Of a stretch of 64,000 nt of DNA, positions 56,301-64,000 are shown one piece after another (within the stretch, counting starts at the first letter, position 1; the number at the start of each line of letters is the position of its first letter). The position numbers and the translations under genes are program-made. The DNA is from Diabrotica undecimpunctata (Eukaryota; Arthropoda; Insecta; Coleoptera; Chrysomelidae). Below the pieces are notes generated by a model that had not been told where the DNA came from, made no database searches, and saw only the letters and a program-made list of their open reading frames with translations. Where the stretch lies: assembly GCF_040954645.1 (NCBI RefSeq), contig NC_092806.1, positions 162,746,328 through 162,810,327 on the forward strand. Reading direction: 5' to 3'.

Positions 56301-58903
56301 GATATATATTCTTTTTAGCCTTCTATCGTCCATTTTTGGACATAGGCCTCTCCTAACTCCTTTCATCGATCTCTATTCTGAGCAACATACTTCCAAGTTG
56401 TTCCGGTCATTCTTTTTATGTCGTCTAGTCATCTCATCTGTGGTCTTCCTCCTACAGCAAAGATCGAGGACCATCTTCTAATCGCGGTACACTTTCAACT
56501 TTAGTCTTCTCCACGTATTGGGCAATACAGTGGGCTAGAGAGACGTTTTCCGGAACACTAAATAGATCATGCTCGACTTCTGTGGTCACGCCGAATCTAG
56601 CCGTCTTTCTTTCTGCGTAATTAGACATGAATTCCGTAAAGCTTGGTCTTGGTTCATCTTTGATCTCATGTTTAATGGTTCGTGCTTCTTTTGTTTCATT
56701 TGGGCCAGCATAAGGTGCAAGACGATTTATGGTGAACAACTTTTGGTTTACCTTTTGGCAACTTCTTAATTCGGCATATTACGTCATTTATTCTCTTTTT
56801 AATTTCATACGGACCTTTCCCATGTCTTTATGTTTTAGGAGAAATGCCTCGACGACGTTGTGGATTATAAAGCCAGACAAATTCACTTATTTCAAAGATT
56901 TCATTCTTGCATTGAGAATAATATTGATCTTTGGTTCAGGACACTGGCTAACTGGAAGTGTTGTCGGGCAAGTTCATGAATATTGTTCATTCTTAACAAT
57001 TCGTTCAACATATTCTTCGCTTGCAACATGTTCTTCGGTAGGTCCGCAGCCAAACTCTAGGTCGCAGGGTAAACGAACTTCACAACCCAACATCAGGCAG
57101 GTTGGAGTCTGGCCTGTAGTTTCATTTACGTCGAGCAGTAGGCCATTAGGAATAAATGAATGTGCTGGTCCCAATTTCTTTGATCTACAACTTTGGACAG
57201 GTTACACTTTACCCATTGCTCGGTTCATCTTCTCGACCATTCTATCTGAATGAGAATTCTTTAACAAGTACTGTAACGGTAGCAGTTTGTTGATTTTGTA
57301 TCGGATAGTCTCTAGACCATTTGGTAAAATAATATATAGGTACCAGCATAATATATTTATTTCCATCATCCGTTTCTGGTAATTGACCTGCAATGTCGAT
57401 TTCTACTCTTTCCATAGAACTACCAACATTATTATTGTTTCATGGGTGCCCTCTTTTCACCAACTCGACCAATACTGGTTGCACACAGTTCACATTTCCG
57501 GCACCATCTTCATTGTTTACCCAATAGGACTGTTCTCGAACCTTTTGCAGAGTCTGTCTTCGTTAGAGGTCGCTAAAAGCATACTCTGGTAATTATTTTA
57601 CACTATTTGTTATACCAGTCGGTGCATTTTGATTTAGTTCCAGTCTTCTTACAAGTCTCTCTGGCGACGGGTAGACCCAGGAACACGTGTTCGAGAATGG
57701 TCAGAGACTCGAATTAAATCCAAACGCAACAGTCTATGTATATTTATTTTATTTAATTTAGGTTTATGTAGGTAATTAAAATCTCAATCTACTTACCTCA
57801 ACGCACAGCGAATCGTGATTGAAATATGCTCTTACTGCTAAAGAGCCATACGGACTGGTCTGTATGGTAATCTGTTCCTGTAGTCGTTGACTGTAGAACA
57901 TTTCTATTAAAGTCTCTGTATCGGTTCTATGATACTGCAGTTTTTCTTCAACCTGTTGATAAAACGGAGATCGTATAAGGTCCATGCTGATGCCTTGGCC
58001 GTCTGCGTGAAAGAATTCTACGATGAGCTCCAAGGCAGCGTGAAGTCTCTCGTGGAACATGGCGGGAAGTTCGTCGCTGTTGACTCCGCTCTCCATTTGA
58101 TGGTTAAATTCAACGAGGGTGAAGTCCCAAATCTGTAAATATCGTAAAGAGATTCGATGGCAATATATCAATCAAGTTAAATAGTAAAAAATATAGTATA
58201 AAATTATCCTGAAATATTTACCTCTTGGAGAATTTTTTGGAAATTCTGCGCTAACAAAGCCACATTCAGTGCTATCAGATGTCCTCTAAGGAAGTCGAAC
58301 AATGGTTCGACAGCTTGATCTGTTGGTAAAGTATCCGGTGACCACGCCACATGGAACATTGCCTTTCTTAAAGTCTCTTGCATTTGTAGACCAGCTCTCC
58401 TAATGATGTCCCGTATTCTGACTTGGAATTGGCTCAACGTACTGCTTAGTTGGGTGGTTAAAGGAGAAAACTGCGTATCGCTCGTTAACGATTGTAGAGT
58501 AAGAAAATCGAAATAGTTTTCTGAAACAAACAGAACGACATAAGAGTACACTTTGCTTTTCAACTCGTAAGCACTTACCTAACAATGAAACGAAGTGATA
58601 AACGTATTCGAGATTATTCACAGATATGCACAATTCGTCGCTAATTCTAAAAGGTCCCAGTTTATCAAAATATCCAGTCTCCATCAGTCCTTGGTATATG
58701 GTATCGGCGTAAAGTAAGGCCGCAGAGCAAATGCAGTCCAACAATTGGGATACTAACAGTATTGACTGTGCTTTAGGCCACTGTAGGTAACGCCAAAATT
58801 CTCTTAATTGACAAAACATTGTTACAATATCCACAGACGACGAACTATGTCGAACGAATTTTTCTCCGTCGCAAATTTTTTGGATCATTACCGCTGTTCG
58901 AAC
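42634..58903 (-). CDS. BAIAP3: BAIAP3 / unc-13-4A (staccato-type) protein, C-terminal 475 residues, six exons; 5' exons not found
   Basis: Exons 58579-58903, 58222-58520, 57797-58132, 47733-47899, 46274-46479 and 42634-42728 join in phase to 1428 nt ending in TAA. The first three encode the C-terminal part of the MUN/MHD2 region (FCQLREFWRYLQWP, CSAALLYADTIYQGL, VNNLEYVYHFVSLL). Exons 3-6 encode the terminal C2 domain (VEVLHARDIIPLDPNGYSDP, KKTLNPNFDECFEF, TVMDHDVITANDFAGEAFL). The Asp residues of LDPN, SDPF, MDHD and NDF that bind calcium are all present. The family tethers and primes secretory vesicles for SNARE fusion at membranes; the Drosophila relative acts in tracheal tube fusion. Upstream exons lie beyond 58903 or outside the window. 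Orthology to BAIAP3 rather than another unc-13-4 member rests on motif recognition. Confidence 0.9.
43059..43300 (+). pseudogene. Mariner-like transposase N-terminal (HTH) fragment
   Basis: MSVYTPAEKVQIVK, a stop, FCGGNS, then VDLFSVSL and RPIPCVQSIHDIVK in other frames. The block resembles the helix-turn-helix start (A-EKV-IIKW-Y-G-NS ... RP-PS-STI--IV-KF) of mariner-like elements. No catalytic part follows. It lies in the last intron of the BAIAP3-type gene. Confidence 0.5.
43573..44219. mobile_element. Non-autonomous DNA element with about 34-bp TIRs and TA duplication
   Basis: CATCTAATTT-ACAAACCGTTGCACGTCAT at the left end matches the reverse complement of 44186-44219 with a few differences. 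TA flanks both ends. 647 bp, no coding frame. Confidence 0.65.
44310..44393. repeat. (TA)n microsatellite
   Basis: About 42 TA dinucleotides, 90 bp after the element ending at 44219. Confidence 0.97.
44809..45219. mobile_element. Palindromic MITE flanked by TTAA
   Basis: Begins GAGCGTA and ends TACGCTC. The arms of about 160 bp are imperfect inverted copies, including a nearly perfect block around AAATGCATTCATTTTTTTCG and GAATGAAAGATTACATTATTAC. TTAA flanks both sides (44805-44808 and 45220-45223), the target of piggyBac-type transposases. No coding capacity. Confidence 0.8.
46274..46479 (-). CDS. BAIAP3: BAIAP3-type exon e (C2 domain)
   Basis: Encodes SVSLEQCRRPDTMIGF, MDHDVITANDFAGEAF and FHGLKPVELILMQQHQR. 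Acceptor TGTTTTAG, donor GTAAGT. Confidence 0.92.
46830..47090 (-). mobile_element. LINE polymerase tail fragment
   Basis: On the - strand: LQAFEMWIYRRMLRISW, DRITNEEVLRRIENSREIL, IKIRKLRYLGHITRG. This is a clear non-LTR polymerase C-terminal block, lying in the intron between exons d and e and in the same orientation as the gene. Confidence 0.85.
47733..47899 (-). CDS. BAIAP3: BAIAP3-type exon d (C2 domain)
   Basis: Begins VLHARDIIPLDPNG, which joins CVE of exon c into a normal C2 beta strand. Ends FDECFEF with two bases of a split codon before GTGAGT. Confidence 0.93.
48791..51289 (+). mobile_element. Mariner-like element with long (about 450 bp) inverted repeats, TA duplication
   Basis: The left end AGGGTGAGGTTTTAGTG and the right end CACTAAAAACTCACCCTG are inverted, and similarity continues inward to about 49250 and 50850. 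It includes inverted pairs such as ATTCTACAGGGTGATTAAT and ATTGACATCATTGACTAAAA. TA at 48789-48790 and 51290-51291. A broken transposase lies inside. It sits in the 9.9-kb intron of the BAIAP3-type gene, in antisense orientation. Confidence 0.8.
49672..50480 (+). pseudogene. Mariner-like transposase with DUF4817-type N-terminus, decayed
   Basis: ISLLEESSRNCLLASRIYH, RRYPERRKPNTTAFAKL and RTGSV form the N-terminal helix-turn-helix (DUF4817) module. Then, with frame changes, VLSEEKEYDVLIATTEDPHI, STREIS, RRLAFCQW, VLFGDEATFH (first Asp) and WFLHDGAVVHHS (second Asp). The segment with the last catalytic Asp/Glu is lost: a GRR motif runs into FFMWG-like sequence without it. Inactive. Confidence 0.75.
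51300..52800. other. Intronic DNA, nothing recognised
   Basis: AT-rich. TGGCGCCA-type motifs cluster at 52720-52790, just before the MADF-like fragment. Confidence 0.35.
52822..53010 (+). pseudogene. MADF-like domain fragment
   Basis: From ATG 52822: SIKWSTEETKKFLEM and a stop. After one frame change, YKEYRCLWNCK, PSYKDRNERIML. The pattern W-EET-FL ... LW ... YKDRN-R fits a MADF-type DNA-binding domain from a transposon or a gene remnant. Different from the fragment at 16385. Confidence 0.45.
53020..54200. other. Intronic DNA, nothing recognised
   Basis: No named repeat or coding block. Confidence 0.3.
54205..54430 (+). mobile_element. LINE RT fragment
   Basis: MYGQDTTLVKIRREI, then RQGY, SPLLFNAYS, EIVLKGIES and KKVNGFLIDN. 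This is the VRQGC-LSPLLFN-Y block of non-LTR polymerases. A TATATATA palindrome interrupts it at 54286-54322. Confidence 0.75.
54450..55130 (+). pseudogene. Tc1-like transposase
   Basis: ATG at 54450, MPRVHGRWQFSSF, LSDFEKGRIVGIK, ISRRVEANP (paired-like HTH), then RHRG-SGRPRI, LTLTPQHKARR, GVRVRRFRGERRN, VERHTAR, IMVWGA and LINGTLTARPYIGKVL. These are the Tc1 blocks in order, with several stops and frameshifts. The frame fades before the last catalytic motif. No clear inverted repeats were found. Confidence 0.8.
55990..56290 (+). mobile_element. LINE RT N-terminal fragment
   Basis: LNGRTKNQYKDP, GTPFTLKKLNNGMNRLQNGK and SAGVDDI match the PFT-EEL--A-----GKA-G-D-I start of LINE RTs. The sequence then switches abruptly to an opposite-strand LINE end at about 56300. 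Confidence 0.7.
56305..56462 (-). mobile_element. LINE 3' tail
   Basis: On the - strand: GGRPQMR, LDDIKRMTGTTWKYVAQNRD, LGEAYVQKW. This is the RPPTRW-DDI ... W---AQNR--W---EEA terminus of an RTE-like element. Confidence 0.65.
56465..57720 (-). mobile_element. Ty3/Gypsy pol remnant (integrase and C-terminal tail)
   Basis: - strand pieces in order: LLKNSHSDRMVEKMNRAMGK (integrase with the SDGMVER-NR motif), NETTGQTPTCLMLGCEVRLP (the TGQTP-LMFGRE-RLP block), and INRLAPYAGPNE (the NRLAPY end). Frames are broken. It lies in the 9.9-kb intron, in the same orientation as the host gene, and is unrelated in sequence to the element at 1-8576. Confidence 0.8.
57797..58132 (-). CDS. BAIAP3: BAIAP3-type exon c (end of MUN, start of C2)
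   Basis: 112 codons in phase 0, from IWDFTLVEF to SLCVE. The donor GTAAGTAG opens an intron of 9.9 kb. Confidence 0.92.
58222..58520 (-). CDS. BAIAP3: BAIAP3-type exon b (MUN region)
   Basis: Separated from exon a by a 58-nt intron with TTTGTTTCAG. Encodes ENYFDFLTLQ to FQKILQE and ends in phase 0 before GTAAAT. Confidence 0.92.
58579..58903 (-). CDS. BAIAP3: BAIAP3-type exon a (MUN region)
   Basis: The acceptor AATTTCAG on the - strand precedes 58903; the donor GTAAGTGC follows 58579. Starts in phase 0 (VRTAVMIQK) and ends one base into a Glu codon. Confidence 0.92.
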
Positions 58904-60080
58904 CTGAAATTAAAAAGAGATTGCAACATTTTCGAAAACATTTACGAGTAAAAGTTAATAAAAAAAAACTCAGACTCAAAATGTAGTATGTTTGTTACTA
59001 CATTGAGTCCGAAAAGTATCATGTATCAAAAGTAACAGCAAATTTGGAAAGTTTTCGGTTCAGCAAATGAATACGTTTAATGAAATCTCTTTCTAACCCG
59101 AAATCCTTTTCTATGGGCAAATTGTATTATACGGCCCGATATCCAGTAGGATCTAATGAATTTTGGTCAAATTAGTTAAGATTAATACCCAAGATAAAGC
59201 ATTTAAATCTGAATCAAACCGGCATTAGCTCTGAACAATTTTGAATATACCGAATAGGGCGAGGTGTTGAGAGAATACATCGTTATTGGAACGGAAAACA
59301 TTTGTTGGAAATGGAACACGTATTGTAATACTTTCATTAGTTTCCATTGACGTTTCCATTAGCTACTGAATAATGGTTTACGGGAAAATATTTTAAATCG
59401 TTATTTTGTTAGGAAAAAAGTGGAAAACAGTAATGTAGATGTGGGTATTATAGATTGGAATGGAATTTTATTGGATACCTTTTTAAACAAGTATAAAGTG
59501 TTGTAGTAAAAAATTTGAAACTAAGAAAAACAAAATAGGTAATGCAAAAAGACGGTTTTATATTTAATTTCAATGCAGGACATTTGCGATCCGATTATAC
59601 ATATTTCAACAATATTAGGTCTCATCAAAGCGATATAAACAGAGGCTCTAAATCGAAATTAAATCTCTCTATAGTAGAAGCCACAGTTAGAATTCAGTGC
59701 AGGTAAGATAGACAATGTATTTCTTACGGGAGAACGGCCGACCAAGTTGCCGGTTTGTACCGATCGGCGCATTAAGACCGGATTTAAGAATCATAGCACT
59801 GGAATATACGCGCACAGAATAATTGCCTAGGTTGTATAAAAGACTATCATTATTGTTTCAACTAAAGCATGATTCAATCATCAATGTATAAATAAGATAG
59901 TTACATTCTCGAACTAAACATTAACACGAAGAAAAATACTATAAAAAAAGTAAAATAATATATCAAAAACTCATTATCGATAGCTTATCTATATTTATCA
60001 ATTTTCAATAGCTTCCATTGTAAACACATTCTTTGAGAAATAAAGATCATTATAAAGTCATTAGGAGAAGCGAATAAATT
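58904..60080. other. Upstream intron or flank of the BAIAP3-type gene
   Basis: No further MUN exon could be recognised. TATAAAAG at about 59837, followed by an initiator-like TCATT, suggests a solo LTR or promoter, but this is unsupported. Confidence 0.3.
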
Positions 60081-60090
60081 TTAATCCTTA

Positions 60091-60270
60091 TTGTCCTCGA
60101 AAAGCAAACATGTCTACTGTCGATTTGGGTACTGGCCATTAGACCAAAAACTTCTTGATAAAAACTATGTGCTAAGCTCATTTTCGCAAGCGGATGAAAG
60201 TACCCACATCATGCAGCCGTTGCCAGTGTCTGTCGTTAATTTCAAACAAGGAATGACTCTTAGTGTGCAA
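60091..60270 (+). pseudogene. Possible pogo/Tigger-type transposase scrap
   Basis: The frame has STHIMQPLPVSVVNFKQ, resembling the THI-QPLDV-VF--LK motif of pogo-like DDE transposases. Too short to be sure. Confidence 0.35.
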
Positions 60271-60289
60271 GTAAAATGTGTGGTGTTAT

Positions 60290-61499
60290 AATATGTATTG
60301 AACTATCATCTGAACTTGGTTAAACCAAAAAATGATGACAGTTTGACTATTCGAAAAAGTTTCGAAAATGTGCGATGAGTATTCGCAAAATTTATGAAGA
60401 AGAGGCCGAGCAAGGTGAACTAAAAGCGGTACAAAAAAGGAAGAAAAACAATTTCCAGTCCAATTCATTCAGTGAAAATACTTACGATGAGGGAGTGAAA
60501 TCTCAAATAAGAAAAATTGTACATGATTTTTTTTCGAAAAAATACCACCAATCGTAGACAGCATAATAACCAGAGTGAAATATGATGAGGACCTACCAGC
60601 TTTTTCAAAAACTACGTTCCGTACGCTTCAAAATGACGTGAGTTTTGAATATGGTAAAAGAGGTCGAGATTCCATAATGATGGAAAGAAAAGATATCATA
60701 TCCTGGAGACACAAGTACCTCAGACAAATAAAAATATTGAGGAAGAAGGATAATGTAAACCTTGTTTATACGGATGAGTCTTGGATTAACGTGGGTGCTT
60801 CAGTCAAAAAAGAATGGAGAGACACAATGATCAAAAATCCACGAGATACCTTCATAGAAGGGCTCTTAAACCCTAATAGTTCCTCGGTTTATTCTTCATG
60901 CTGGAAGCAAAACTGGTTTTTTAAAAGTCTTAGGCAAGAAGAGAACCGCTAAATACCACAAAGAAATGGATAGGGATCTGTACGGAGAATGGTTTGAGAA
61001 GACGTTAATTCCAAACTTGCCGAAAGACAAAGAAAACGTTGTCGTTTTAGATAACGCGTCACAACACTCCCGCAAATTTGATTTCCCGTAAAAATTGTGG
61101 AGCAAAAAGCAAATCAAGGATTGGCTAATCGAAAAGAACATTTTCTTCGAGGAAGATTACCTAAACAGTGAATTACTGGATACTGGGGCCGCATTTAGAG
61201 ACAGTACGACAAGCACAAAATTGAAACAATTGCGGAAAAATATGACGTTATGATTTTGAGACTGCCGCCTTACTATTGCGAGCCGAACACGATTAAGATA
61301 ATGTGGAGTCAAGTGAAAAGGTATGCGGCTTCAAACAACATCGATTTTAAAGAAAAAACGGTAGAATGGTCGATAAAAGAAGCTTACCAACGCGTATCTA
61401 AAGAGCAAAGGCATAATTATGTGAACCACATCAAGAAAGTAGAAGGAAGTAGGAGATGATTCAGAGGATGAGGACGATTTAGATATGGATTGCGATTAG
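60290..61499 (+). pseudogene. IS630-like (Tc1/mariner superfamily) transposase, decayed
   Basis: Blocks in order: IRKIYEEEAEQGELK (HTH), RKKN, SQIRKIVHDFF, PIVDSIITRVKYDEDLP, FSKTTFRTL, DIISWRHKYLRQIK, VYTDESWIN (first Asp), FIEGLL, EWFEKTLIPNLPKD, VVLDNASQHS (second Asp), WLIEKNIFFEE, RLPPYYCEPN and IMWSQVKRY. The third acidic residue, normally Glu in the PIE-W block, is Lys here. At least four frameshifts or stops. The C-terminal acidic tail (DDSEDEDDLDMD) ends at TAG 61497. A fragment of the same family lies at 23355-23430. Confidence 0.82.
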
Positions 61500-62035
61500 T
61501 ATTAATTAAATATAAGCAAGAGTAAACTACTTGCATTTTTTTGTATATATGTATATAAGTATTTACTAGGTATTAGAAATTTTATTGATACAGTCATTTT
61601 TTATAGAATATTTGTTTTTTTTTTGTTTACTCTCTTATTTAACTCAGTTAAATTAATGAGTAAAGATTCTTGAAACGAAGCGCGTACAGTCCTGATTTCT
61701 CAGTATATTGCCAAACTACCACACACCTACCACTGTGCCGCATCACTGCGCACCCTAAGACCGACACTGCAGTCTAACTGTGGGTAATTAATAAAATAAA
61801 ATTATATGTTAAAATTATGAAAATTATAAAATAATTATATACAGACGTTACAACGCCATCTAATAAAGACATTAGAAATCCTAGGATTTTCTACTTGGCG
61901 AAACTAAATTAAAATTTTTACCAGCGTAGTTTTCTACAAAATACAAAGCAGACAAATTGATGAATTAGTCGACAAGGGAATCTACGTCGTTCAACAAGAC
62001 AAAAATTCTTAGTGAATTAGTTTATAGTACTCGAC
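61500..62035. other. Intergenic DNA between transposon remnants
   Basis: A less AT-rich patch near 61700-61780; nothing recognised. Confidence 0.3.
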
Positions 62036-62039
62036 TGAG

Positions 62040-62640
62040 TTAAGAAATAAAGCAGAAATACTATTTCAACTACCAGAGAAAAAACCCAGTACCTTCTGCT
62101 TTATTACATATACAGGCAAGTCAACAAAAACAGCCAAACGCATAAAAAAGAAAGGAATAACACCAGCATTTAGAACAAACAACATCTTAGGCAAATATAT
62201 TAACAACAACAAGAGCCAAAAGAAAAAGCACTTACACAGTAGTATATACAAACTTAAATGTGGCAACTGCCCAAAAACTTACATCGGTCAAACTGGTAAA
62301 ACTTTTAACAAACTTATAGCAGAACACAAAAGAGCTTTCAATAATAGAAAAACAGATTCACGTATGTACTTCACCTTCTAGGCCATATTTATTTGTTAAA
62401 TGACCAATTTCAAATTCTTCACATTTAAAATAAATGCCTTATAAGCTATCTTTATTAGAATCTATGGAAATTAACAAATTAAAAAATACAGACATAATTC
62501 TGAAGGCCCAACTTGAGACAAACAGTTCTCCCCTTCCCAACTTATTCATTTGAATACTATAAAGTGTAAATGCATACTAAAAATTAATCACTTCAGAAAG
62601 GCACTCTGCCAAAACAGCTGTAGTGATAATAAATTATAAT
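62040..62640 (+). mobile_element. Penelope-like retroelement fragment with GIY-YIG endonuclease
   Basis: TAFRTNNILGKYI, then SSIYKLKCGNCPKTYIGQTG, FNKLIAEHKRAF, and after a frame change LSLLESMEINKLKN, DIILKAQLETNSSPL. YKLKC ... TYIGQTG is the GIY-YIG core of Penelope-like elements, and LLE-MEI-K ... LN-Q ... SPL is their usual C-terminus. The Arg that normally stands between the YIG motif and EH is Leu (FNKLIAEH), so this copy was probably inactive. No RT remains. Confidence 0.85.
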
Positions 62641-62644
62641 AAAT

Positions 62645-64000
62645 TTTGTGGAAGTATTGAAAACAACAGTTTTCAGTGTTTTATTGTTAGATAAAATGTC
62701 TTGTAAACAAAGAATGAACTGACATATTAAAATGAAACTTCATATACGTTCATATGAAGAGTTTACCAACATAACAAAACAAACTTTGGGCTAATAGCAA
62801 CGCCCTCTTTTATCGAACTGTAAAACTTATTGCAGCGTAATATTTTGAGATAAAATGAATTATAGATAATGATTTAGGTGTCTCTTTTATAATAGTAGTA
62901 ATAGTATGTAGTATAATAAAAATATATTATTTTTAAATAAAATTTTATAAAATTCATTATAACTTTTGTTAATTTTATATTTTTACCTTCGGTAAAATTG
63001 TCAAAAGTAAGTGATTTATCACTATGGATTTATGAAACATCAATCTTAATAAAGTCGCAGCACCTTAGACTAGTAATTACTCAAGATATTAAAGAAATTA
63101 CAAAGTAAAATTACTCTCCTCTTCGATTATTCTTATGCACACTTTAGCTGCTGCTCCAGACCGACAAGATTTTGTTGTCGCTGAAAAATTTCAAGCCGAT
63201 TTCCGACTATCCAAACTTCTCGAGACATCATTAGTCCTCATTAAAATACTGATTTTAAACTGGATTAGAGTGTTTTAGTAAGACTGCAACTTTTCAAATA
63301 TCACTCAAATAATTTTGGTTCTAGTTAAGACTCGAATATAACCTTTTAGTTTATTAGTTAAATAATTACTTTTTAGATCAGTTTGTAGGTATACGTCGCA
63401 AATCATCGAACATTTCTAAAGCCATCTTCTCGAGCTATCATGCTCCATTGTTCCACCATATTCTGCCCAATTTCACTTGAAAGTAATATTTCCAGAGTCC
63501 TGTACTTTATTTCTAAGATTTTTTTATTTCGAATGAGATCTATTAAAGATATAGAACAAACTTAGTAACTATGTTTCTAGATTAGGTGTTACGGTTTCTA
63601 CAACGTATATAAGTACAGACAGGACATTCTAATTGAAAAATTTTTGATTAAGGCATTTGTTCAATCACAAATTAACCCCTTAATTTGTAATTTCACATTA
63701 TTCTTAACTTCTTAATCTATTATAGTTTCACCGTTTATAAGTGACATTGTAAAACCACTTCGTATAATATTTTAATAATTAGTTCATTTACCTACAACTA
63801 AATAAATTGCTGAATAATATATTTTCTAATTGAACTTCCTAAGTGTCGCAATTAAGGCGTAGATTAAATTGTAGTGTAAGCAAAGTTTGTTGGTATGGTA
63901 TGATAGGAAGCATTAACCTCGATGCTTAGGTATGAAATATTTGTGAGATTATAAATTGGGGATTTGAGTTCATTTGAGTATAGTCAATCATAAGTAGTTA
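62645..64000. other. AT-rich DNA, two unassigned - strand coding-like stretches
   Basis: Near 63515-63410 the - strand reads LEILLSSEIGQNMVEQW, SMIAREDGFRNVR. Near 63190-63130 it reads RSGAAAKVCIRIIEEE after a TTTTTCAG acceptor-like site. Neither has a family I recognise. They might be upstream exons of the BAIAP3-type gene or repeat-derived. Confidence 0.3.

Noticed and set aside
56729..57253. 174-codon + strand frame
   Set aside because: Lies opposite the Gypsy integrase and tail remnant on the - strand.
59830..59870. TATAAAAG with initiator as a promoter
   Set aside because: No transcript unit or LTR ends could be tied to it; expected by chance in AT-rich DNA.
1..64000. CRISPR arrays, operons, tRNA or rRNA genes
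   Set aside because: None seen. The spliced genes and transposon types show animal nuclear DNA, and the 29968-31179 array has no spacers.

Overview
The window is AT-rich animal nuclear DNA, most likely from an insect with a large, transposon-loaded genome. A leaf-beetle-like coleopteran is my guess from the style of the LINE, IS630-like and Ty3/Gypsy families, not something the sequence proves. Genes have GT-AG introns from 58 nt to nearly 10 kb. Only two host genes can be supported: twisted gastrulation (tsg) on the + strand, coding exons between 21169 and 28848, and the 3' half of a BAIAP3 / unc-13-4A (staccato-type) gene on the - strand, coding exons between 42634 and 58903 and continuing beyond what I could trace. 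Nearly everything else recognisable is mobile DNA, most of it decayed.

Layout. 1-8576 is a Ty3/Gypsy LTR retrotransposon whose 5' LTR is cut by the window edge. A 2749-bp DNA transposon (417-3165, perfect 31-bp inverted repeats, AATT target duplication, DUF7869-like transposase gene) sits in its leader. The retrotransposon ends in an (AT)n tract. 8661-20000 is intergenic and holds - strand LINE pieces, a PIF/Harbinger-like element inserted in a LINE RT frame (16098-16840, TTA duplication, MADF remnant), a foldback repeat, a Copia RNase H fragment and a cysteine-rich fragment. tsg follows; its introns hold an IS630-like fragment and two - strand LINE remnants. Just beyond tsg lies a 1.2-kb array of about sixteen 76-bp units (29968-31179), each with dyad symmetry and organised as a higher-order repeat.

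31180-42600 has several + strand LINE tails, a TA-flanked MITE, microsatellites and a small family of palindromic interspersed repeats. 42600-58900 is the BAIAP3-type gene. Its 3.5-kb and 9.9-kb introns hold a TTAA-flanked palindromic MITE, another TA-flanked element, a 2.5-kb mariner-like element with about 450-bp inverted repeats, a Tc1-like pseudogene, a Ty3/Gypsy pol remnant and several LINE pieces. 58904-64000 has an IS630-like transposase pseudogene with an acidic tail and a Penelope-like GIY-YIG endonuclease fragment.

The two host genes are not functionally linked. Tsg is a secreted BMP modulator working with Sog/chordin and tolloid proteases. The BAIAP3/Munc13-4 family primes secretory vesicles for fusion. 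The main interest of the window is how the mobile elements are nested: two insertions can be taken back to exact empty sites from the sequence alone.
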